Shown here: one piece after another, positions 58,411 to 64,000 of the stretch | Numbering within the stretch: the first letter of the stretch is position 1 | Layout of the letters: each line of letters starts with the position of its first letter | Origin: Rhizobium sp. WYCCWR10014 | Lineage (GTDB): Bacteria > Pseudomonadota > Alphaproteobacteria > Rhizobiales > Rhizobiaceae | Length of the DNA stretch: 64,000 nt | Assembly: GCF_001657485.1 (NCBI RefSeq) | Contig: NZ_LXFU01000029.1 | Coordinates: forward strand, 372,001 to 436,000 | Direction: 5' to 3' | The notes under the pieces: generated by a model | Databases searched by the model: none | What the model saw: only the letters and a program-made list of their open reading frames with translations | What the model was told of the DNA's origin: nothing | Program-made: the position numbers and the translations under genes

Positions 58411-59268
58411 ATGTTCAAAGTCCTCAGAGACCTGCTGCGCTACAACAAGGAGTTCCTGGTCGGAACCATCCTGATCGCTATCATCCTGGCGTTGATCGTG
58501 GCGTCGTTCTTCTCGCCCTATGACGAGAATGCCATCTATGTCGTTGCGCCCGACATGCCTCCTTCGGCCGAATTTTGGCTCGGCACCACCTCGCGCGGCC
58601 AGGAGGTTTTCTGGCAGATCGCCGCCTCGATGCGCAATACGCTGTTCTTCGGCATCATCGTCGCCTTTGTCAGCCGCATCATCGCCATCGCCGTCGGGCT
58701 GATCTCCGGCTATATCGGTGGGCGGACCGACCAGATCATCATGGCGGTCAACGATACGCTCGGCGCACTGCCGAACATTCCGATCCTGCTGCTTCTGGTC
58801 TTCGTGCTTCGCGACCAGATGACGTGGTTCATGCTGGCGATCACCGCAGCGCTGCTCGGATGGACGCACGACAGCCGCCTGATCCGTTCCGTCGCCCTGT
58901 CTCTCCGTCAGCGGGAATTCACGCGGCACGCGGTTTTTTCGGGCATGCGCACACCGCAGATCCTCATCCGCGAACATCTGCCCTATGTCATGCCGATCGT
59001 CTTCTTCACGACGATGAACAACATGATCTGGGCGATCGGTCTCGAGGTGACACTCTCGGTGCTCGGATTTTCCGACATCAACCGGCCGACGATCGGTGGC
59101 ATGATCTACTGGGCCAATGCGCATTCCGCGATGGTATCGGGCATATGGTGGTGGGTCGCCTTTCCGATGCTCTTCGTCGTCATCCTGTTCCTCGGCCTGT
59201 TCATGCTTGCCATGTCTGTGAACGAATATATCGACCCGCGCTCGCGGCTCGCCCGCATGGGAGCTTGA
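58411..59268 (+). CDS. ABC importer permease (DppC type)
   Basis: 285 residues. The helix LVGTILIAIILALIVASFF is followed by FWLGTTSRGQEVFWQIAASM (usual LGTDxLGRD). The EAA loop is FTRHAVFSGMRTPQILIREH. A GTG three bases before the ATG at 58411 is an alternative start. Confidence 0.92.
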   Translation: MFKVLRDLLRYNKEFLVGTILIAIILALIVASFFSPYDENAIYVVAPDMPPSAEFWLGTTSRGQEVFWQIAASMRNTLFFGIIVAFVSRIIAIAVGLISGYIGGRTDQIIMAVNDTLGALPNIPILLLLVFVLRDQMTWFMLAITAALLGWTHDSRLIRSVALSLRQREFTRHAVFSGMRTPQILIREHLPYVMPIVFFTTMNNMIWAIGLEVTLSVLGFSDINRPTIGGMIYWANAHSAMVSGIWWWVAFPMLFVVILFLGLFMLAMSVNEYIDPRSRLARMGA

Positions 59269-59272
59269 GGAG

Positions 59273-60307
59273 ATGCAGAACCTGATGAGGACGCAGCCTT
59301 TGACCCTTGCCGAAAACACCTTGGACGCACTGACGATCGACGAGCTGAAATGCTACTACGTCAACGACTATTTCGGTGTGCGGCGGGAGATCCGCGCAGT
59401 CGACGATATCAGCCTGACCATCCGCAAGAACGAGATCTACGGCATTGCCGGCGAATCCTCGAGCGGCAAGACATCGCTGATCAAGACGCTTGCCGGCGCC
59501 ATCCGCCCGCCGATGCGCGTCGTCGGCGGAACGGTGAAATTCAATTTTGCCGACGGGCCGATCGATGTCTATGGTGAACCGGCGAAGATGAAGGCGGCAC
59601 GCTGGCGTCACCTTTCCTACATCATGCAGGGCTCGATGAACGTGCTAAACCCGGTCAGAAGGGTGAAACACGCCTTCACCGATTTCGCCTCCCGCCATAT
59701 GAACCTCGATCCCGCCGCCTTCCGCGCGCGCGTCGAGGCGCATCTTGCCAGGCTGCATCTCGATCCGCATGTGCTCGAGGCCTTTCCGCATCAGCTTTCG
59801 GGCGGCATGCGCCAGCGCCTGACCATTGCTCTCGCCACTGTCTGTGAGCCGGAATTCATCATCGCCGACGAGCCGACGACGGCGCTCGACGTGCTCGTGC
59901 AGCAGGACGTTCTGGCGCTGATCAAGGAAGTGCAGGCCCGCCTGCAGTCCTCGGTCATCTTCGTGACCCACGACATGTCGGTGCATGCTGCCATCACCGA
60001 CCGGCTGGCCATCATGTATGCGGGACGGCTGGCGGAGGAGGGGCCGACGCAGGCGATCTTCGACAATCCCCAGCATCCCTACACCGTCCACCTGATCGGC
60101 AGCCTGCCGCGCATTGGCGACGTCTCGACGCGAAAGAGCCTCAGAGGCAAGCCGCCGGCACTTTCGGATCCGCCTTCGGGATGCCGTTTCCATCCACGCT
60201 GTCCGATCGCAATCGACAAATGCGCACGTGAAGTGCCGGCCATGCTGCCGAGCGCCACGGGAGGGCGAGTCGCATGCTTCCGTGCCGGGGAGTACCAGAT
60301 CCAATGA
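59273..60307 (+). CDS. ABC importer ATPase (DppD type)
   Basis: 344 residues. Walker A is GESSSGKTSLIK, signature LSGGMRQRLTIALAT, Walker B FIIADEPTTALDVL; the HPY tail PPSGCRFHPRCPIAIDKC is present. The ATG at 59273 sits directly after AGGAG, so the ATG at 59285 (12 nt away) is a plausible alternative. Its stop overlaps the next gene. Confidence 0.92.
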   Translation: MQNLMRTQPLTLAENTLDALTIDELKCYYVNDYFGVRREIRAVDDISLTIRKNEIYGIAGESSSGKTSLIKTLAGAIRPPMRVVGGTVKFNFADGPIDVYGEPAKMKAARWRHLSYIMQGSMNVLNPVRRVKHAFTDFASRHMNLDPAAFRARVEAHLARLHLDPHVLEAFPHQLSGGMRQRLTIALATVCEPEFIIADEPTTALDVLVQQDVLALIKEVQARLQSSVIFVTHDMSVHAAITDRLAIMYAGRLAEEGPTQAIFDNPQHPYTVHLIGSLPRIGDVSTRKSLRGKPPALSDPPSGCRFHPRCPIAIDKCAREVPAMLPSATGGRVACFRAGEYQIQ

Positions 60308-61191
60308 GCAGCAATCTCCTCGAACTCGACCATGTGACCAAGCTTTTTCCGATCGGCGGTTTCTTCTCGCGCGAAAAGATGAAGGCGGTCGACGATGTCA
60401 GCTTCGCGCTCAGCGCCGACAAGCCCGAGATATTCACGATCGTCGGCGAATCCGGCTCCGGAAAATCGACGCTGGCGAAGATGATCCTCGGCAGCGAAAA
60501 GGCCGATCGGGGCAGCATTCATTTCGACGGTACGGATGTGAAGGCGGTGCGTTCCCGCAGGGATCGCGAGGCTTTCATGGCCAAGGTCCAGCCGGTCTTT
60601 CAAAATCCGTTCGAAGCTTTCAATCCGCTGACGCGGATCGACGAGTATCTGCTGGCCACCGCCCATCGCTTCAAGGGCGCGAAGAGCCGCGCCGAGAAAG
60701 AGGCGCTTGCCGACGTTGCCCTCCAACGCGTCGGCCTGTCGATGGCGGAGATAAAAGGCCGCTTCTCGCACGAGCTTTCAGGCGGGCAATTGCAGCGTAT
60801 TGCGGTCGCCCGTGCGCTGATACCCGAGCCGAAGCTGATCGTGGCGGACGAGCCGGTCTCGATGGTCGACGCATCGCTTCGCATGTCGATCGTCAATCTC
60901 TTCCGGGATCTGCGTGACGCTCTCAACGTCTCGATCGTCTACATCACCCATGATCTTGCAACCGCCTATTACATTTCCGACCGCGTCGTGATTATGCGCA
61001 AGGGCGTCGTGGTGGAGAGCGGCGATGCCAGGGACGTGCTGGAAAATCCGAAACACGCCTATTCGATCGCGTTGAAGAACGCTGTCCTGCCGCCCGATCC
61101 TCGCGAGGCGTCGGCGATCCTGCGCCTGCGGCAGCGCAATGCCGAGACAAATGAAGCCACTTCCGGCAGTGGCGACCGCCTTGCCAGGTGA
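60304..61191 (+). CDS. ABC importer ATPase (DppF type), short C-terminus
   Basis: 295 residues from the ATG at 60304 in ATGA overlap with the previous stop. Walker A is GESGSGKSTLAKMI, signature LSGGQLQRIAVARAL, Walker B LIVADEPVSMVDAS. The cysteine-rich HPY tail found in its partner is missing; the protein ends in ILRLRQRNAETNEATSGSG. This completes the importer. Confidence 0.92.
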   Translation: MSSNLLELDHVTKLFPIGGFFSREKMKAVDDVSFALSADKPEIFTIVGESGSGKSTLAKMILGSEKADRGSIHFDGTDVKAVRSRRDREAFMAKVQPVFQNPFEAFNPLTRIDEYLLATAHRFKGAKSRAEKEALADVALQRVGLSMAEIKGRFSHELSGGQLQRIAVARALIPEPKLIVADEPVSMVDASLRMSIVNLFRDLRDALNVSIVYITHDLATAYYISDRVVIMRKGVVVESGDARDVLENPKHAYSIALKNAVLPPDPREASAILRLRQRNAETNEATSGSGDRLAR

Positions 61192-61224
61192 AGCGCAATT
61201 TCTGACCTACACTCATTAAATCGC

Positions 61225-61248
61225 GGCGACGACCCGGAACGCGTCGCC
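61225..61248. terminator. Weak hairpin at the end of the importer operon
   Basis: GGCGACG / CGTCGCC, 7 bp with a 10-nt loop, then CCCGTCTTTGC, 33 nt after the last ATPase gene and 49 nt before priA. It could terminate the operon, but the T-run is poor. Confidence 0.4.
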
Positions 61249-61297
61249 CCGTCTTTGCGGTTCCAATTCCATCGATTTGCGGGCATGGTCTCGCGCG

Positions 61298-63514
61298 ATG
61301 AGCACAGATTCGTCCGATCTCTTTGGCGCGCTTTTCGAGGCACCGCCCGCGAACCGAACGGTTCCGGTGCTGGTGCCGATGCCGGCGCCCAAACCCTATT
61401 CCTATTCGGTGCCGGATGGCATGGCGGTCGAGCCCGGCTCGGTCGTGCAGGTGCCGCTCGGGCCGCGGCAGGTGATCGGCGTCGTTTGGGACGGCGGCGA
61501 GGACGGCGTCGATCCGAAGAAGCTTCGGCCGATCAGCCATGTCTTCGACTGCCCGCCGCTTGCCAGGGAGATGCGGGACTTCATCGATTGGGTGGCGACC
61601 TATACGCTCTCGCCGCCCGGCCTCGTCGCGCGCATGGCGCTGCGGGCGCCGAACGCCTTCGAGCCGGAACCGATGGTGGAAGGGTTGAAGCTCGTCGGCG
61701 GCGAACCGGAGCGGATGACGCCGGCGCGCGCCCGAGTGCTCGATACGGCCTCCGACGGCTTTTCCTGGACACGCAGCGGCCTTGCCCATGCGGCGGGTGT
61801 CTCGACGAGTGTCGTCGACGGGCTGATCACGCTCGGCATTTTTGAGGCAATATTCCTGCCGCCGCCGCCGGTCGTTGCGATGCCGGATCCGGATTTTGCC
61901 GCAGCACGTCTCGAAGGGCCGCAGAAGCAGGCGGCCGAAGATATCGTTGCCGACGCCCGCAAGGGCGAATTTTCGGTGTCGCTGATCGACGGGGTGACCG
62001 GCTCCGGCAAGACCGAGGTCTATTTCGAGGCGATTGCCGAGACGCTGAAACGTGGCAAGCAGGTGCTGATCCTGCTGCCGGAGATCGCGCTGACGGCCAG
62101 TTTCATGGAGCGCTTCCAGGATCGCTTCGGGGCAAAGCCGGCCGAATGGCATTCCGATCTTGCGCCGCGCATGCGCGAGAAGGTCTGGCGCCAGGCGGTG
62201 ACCGGCGAAGTGCGGGTGGTGGCGGGCGCTCGCTCGGCGCTCTTCCTGCCCTTCGAGGATCTCGGCCTGATCATTGTCGACGAGGAACATGATCCCGCCT
62301 ACAAGCAAGAGGATCGCGTCTTCTACAATGCTCGCGATATGGCCGTCGTGCGCGGCCGCATCGGCGATTTCCCCGTCATCCTGGTGTCGGCGACGCCGTC
62401 GGTCGAAAGCCAGGTCAACGGCCAGAGCGGACGCTACAGCACCGTTCACCTGCCGACGCGTTTCGGCGATGCGGCGATGCCGGACCTGCATCTGGTCGAT
62501 ATGCGCAGGCACGCGCCGGAGCGCGGCGGGTTCCTGTCGCCGGTGCTGATCCGGGCGATCGGCAAGACGGTGGAAAAGCGCGAACAGGCGCTGCTCTTTC
62601 TCAACCGGCGCGGTTATGCGCCGCTGACGCTCTGCCGGGTCTGCGGCCACCGGTTCCAATGCCCGCAATGTTCGAGCTGGCTGGTGGAGCATCGTTTCCG
62701 CAAGCAGCTGCAATGCCATCAATGCGGCCATGCCGAGCGCACGCCGGAGGCCTGCCCGGAATGCGGCACGCTCGACCATCTCGTCGCCTGCGGGCCAGGC
62801 GTCGAGCGCATCGCCGAGGAAGTGGAACGGCATTTCCCGGAGGCGCGGACGATCGTTCTTTCCTCGGATATCATGGGCGGGGTGAAGCGGCTGCGGCTGG
62901 AGCTGGAAGCGATCGCCAAGGGCGAGGCCGATATCGTCATCGGCACCCAGCTCGTCGCCAAGGGCCATAATTTTCCGATGATGACGCTGGTCGGCATCGT
63001 CGATGCCGATCTCGGCCTTGCCAATGGCGACCCGCGCGCCGCCGAGCGCACCTTCCAGCTTTTGTCTCAGGTGACCGGCCGGGCCGGGCGCACCGGCCTC
63101 AAGAGCCATGGGCTGCTGCAGACCTACCAGCCGCAGCATCCTGTCATGCAGGCGATTGTCTCCGGCGATTCGGATGCTTTCTACGAGCGCGAGATCACCG
63201 AACGCGAACGCGCCCTATTGCCGCCCTTCGGCAGGCTCGCCTCGATCATCGTTTCTGCCGAAACCCGCCATGATGCTGAAAACCATGCGCGCGGCATGCG
63301 CAACGCCGCACCGCAGGTGTCGGGCATCTCGGTGCTCGGCCCGGCCGAAGCGCCGCTCGCGCTGGTGCGCGGCCGCCACCGCTTCCGTCTTTTGGTCCAC
63401 GGGAGGCGGAACTCGGACATGCAGGGGTTCCTGCGGGCGATGCTGTCGCAATCACCCAAGGAGCGCGGATCGGTGCAGGTGCAGCTGGATATCGATCCGC
63501 AGAGTTTTCTCTAA
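61298..63514 (+). CDS. priA: Primosomal protein N', replication restart helicase PriA
   Basis: 738 residues. It reloads the replicative helicase at stalled forks. Walker A is TGSGKTEVYFEAI, motif II IVDEEHDPAYKQEDR, and the zinc-binding cysteines lie in LCRVCGHRFQCPQCSSW and CHQCGHAERTPEACPECG. The 3'-end-binding N-terminal domain is present (PKPYSYSVPDGMAVEPGSVV). I chose MSTDSSDLF at 61298. Confidence 0.96.
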   Translation: MSTDSSDLFGALFEAPPANRTVPVLVPMPAPKPYSYSVPDGMAVEPGSVVQVPLGPRQVIGVVWDGGEDGVDPKKLRPISHVFDCPPLAREMRDFIDWVATYTLSPPGLVARMALRAPNAFEPEPMVEGLKLVGGEPERMTPARARVLDTASDGFSWTRSGLAHAAGVSTSVVDGLITLGIFEAIFLPPPPVVAMPDPDFAAARLEGPQKQAAEDIVADARKGEFSVSLIDGVTGSGKTEVYFEAIAETLKRGKQVLILLPEIALTASFMERFQDRFGAKPAEWHSDLAPRMREKVWRQAVTGEVRVVAGARSALFLPFEDLGLIIVDEEHDPAYKQEDRVFYNARDMAVVRGRIGDFPVILVSATPSVESQVNGQSGRYSTVHLPTRFGDAAMPDLHLVDMRRHAPERGGFLSPVLIRAIGKTVEKREQALLFLNRRGYAPLTLCRVCGHRFQCPQCSSWLVEHRFRKQLQCHQCGHAERTPEACPECGTLDHLVACGPGVERIAEEVERHFPEARTIVLSSDIMGGVKRLRLELEAIAKGEADIVIGTQLVAKGHNFPMMTLVGIVDADLGLANGDPRAAERTFQLLSQVTGRAGRTGLKSHGLLQTYQPQHPVMQAIVSGDSDAFYEREITERERALLPPFGRLASIIVSAETRHDAENHARGMRNAAPQVSGISVLGPAEAPLALVRGRHRFRLLVHGRRNSDMQGFLRAMLSQSPKERGSVQVQLDIDPQSFL

Positions 63515-63593
63515 ATCAAATGGCGCGCCATTCCCTCCCTTTTCGGCCCATGCCATAAAACACTGATTCATCCGGGTGATTTGGGGCTGACGC

Positions 63594-63983
63594 ATGGAGT
63601 TTTACTTTCCGACCGAGCTTGGCGAGCAGCTTGCCTTTTGCTCCGCCGCTTTCACGGCGCTTGCCGGCTTCATCATGATGTTCGCGCCGGGCCACACTTT
63701 CCGTCTTCTCGGACTGCAGGCGCAGGAGGGGCGGCCGGAAGGCTTCGGCGAGGGACGCTCGATGGGCGGTTTCTATCTCGGCTTCGGGCTGTCGGCGATC
63801 ATGCTCGCTCAGGACTGGATCTATATGGCGCTCGGCGCCTCCTTCGCGATGGCTGCCTTTGCCCGCGTCATCTCGATCCTGTCCGATAAGGGGAGTAATC
63901 TCGTCAACTATTTACTCCTGGTTGTGCAGATCGCTTTGGCTGCGCTACCGCTGCTCTACGTTTTCGGCTTCACCCAGACGTGA
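63594..63983 (+). CDS. Small membrane protein of unknown function
   Basis: 129 residues with about four hydrophobic helices (FCSAAFTALAGFIMMFAPG, GFYLGFGLSAIMLA, ALGASFAMAAFARVISIL, LLLVVQIALAALPLLYVF). No catalytic motif is visible. I do not recognise a characterised family. It lies 80 nt after priA. Confidence 0.75.
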   Translation: MEFYFPTELGEQLAFCSAAFTALAGFIMMFAPGHTFRLLGLQAQEGRPEGFGEGRSMGGFYLGFGLSAIMLAQDWIYMALGASFAMAAFARVISILSDKGSNLVNYLLLVVQIALAALPLLYVFGFTQT

Positions 63984-64000
63984 CTCTTGCTGCCGGCAGA

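Noticed and set aside
57076..59319. 747-codon minus-strand frame opposite the importer permeases
   Set aside because: Its product is rich in Asp, Arg and His as expected for the reverse complement of membrane-protein codons, and has no family features.
60992..63139. 715-codon minus-strand frame opposite priA
   Set aside because: It covers the complete priA gene and the end of the ATPase gene on the other strand and has no domain of its own.

Overview
The window reads as chromosomal DNA of a Rhizobium-type alphaproteobacterium. The evidence is the gene set sdhCDAB - zapE - mdh - sucCDAB - lpdA, an Omp19-like lipoprotein gene of the Rhizobiales type, priA, GC-rich codon use, several transport operons, and short intergenic mosaic repeats that I recognise as rhizobial RIME-type elements (two of one kind, one of another). 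I see no rRNA, tRNA, CRISPR array, phage or insertion sequence.

1-14.3 kb (all minus strand): one long accessory operon. Read from its upstream end it holds a fused double LysR regulator, a UbiD decarboxylase, its flavin prenyltransferase UbiX, a family-5 solute-binding protein, a PEP mutase/isocitrate lyase-superfamily enzyme, two Dpp/Opp permeases, two ATPases, a TIGR02444-like protein, a remnant of an amidohydrolase, an aromatic amino acid ammonia-lyase (histidine-type active site) and an aromatic/aspartate aminotransferase cut by the window edge. Many genes overlap by ATGA, TGATG or TTGA. An ammonia-lyase makes aryl-acrylates, which is a substrate class UbiD/Fdc enzymes can decarboxylate, so this may be an undescribed catabolic route for an imported (hetero)aromatic amino acid or peptide-like compound. 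This is the most novel part of the window.

14.5-24.8 kb: a minus-strand set for basic amino acid or guanidino compound use (agmatinase/arginase family, polar amino acid ABC importer without an ATPase gene, ornithine cyclodeaminase family), and a divergent plus-strand polyamine-type ABC importer (Tat-exported binding protein, two permeases, ATPase) followed by a LysR gene and a RidA-like gene.

24.8-47.8 kb: core metabolism. Succinate dehydrogenase, an Omp19-like lipoprotein, ZapE, malate dehydrogenase, succinyl-CoA synthetase and the 2-oxoglutarate dehydrogenase complex, interrupted by YciI-like, DUF4241-like, SDR and LysE genes, then cytochrome b561, a TraB/GumN protein, XerC, an acyltransferase and a GNAT.

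47.8-61.2 kb: a carbohydrate locus. It encodes a sugar-acid dehydratase (IlvD/Edd), a keto-deoxy-sugar-acid lyase (DHDPS family), a lactonase-like amidohydrolase, a Gfo/Idh oxidoreductase, an FCD-type GntR regulator, a cytoplasmic GH39-like glycosidase and a complete Opp-type importer. Together these suggest import of hemicellulose-derived oligosaccharides, hydrolysis inside the cell and non-phosphorylating oxidation of a pentose.

61.3-64 kb: priA and a small membrane protein. A recurrent design is a stem-loop directly after each of the four substrate-binding protein genes, probably protecting or limiting transcripts so that the binding protein is made in excess of its permeases.
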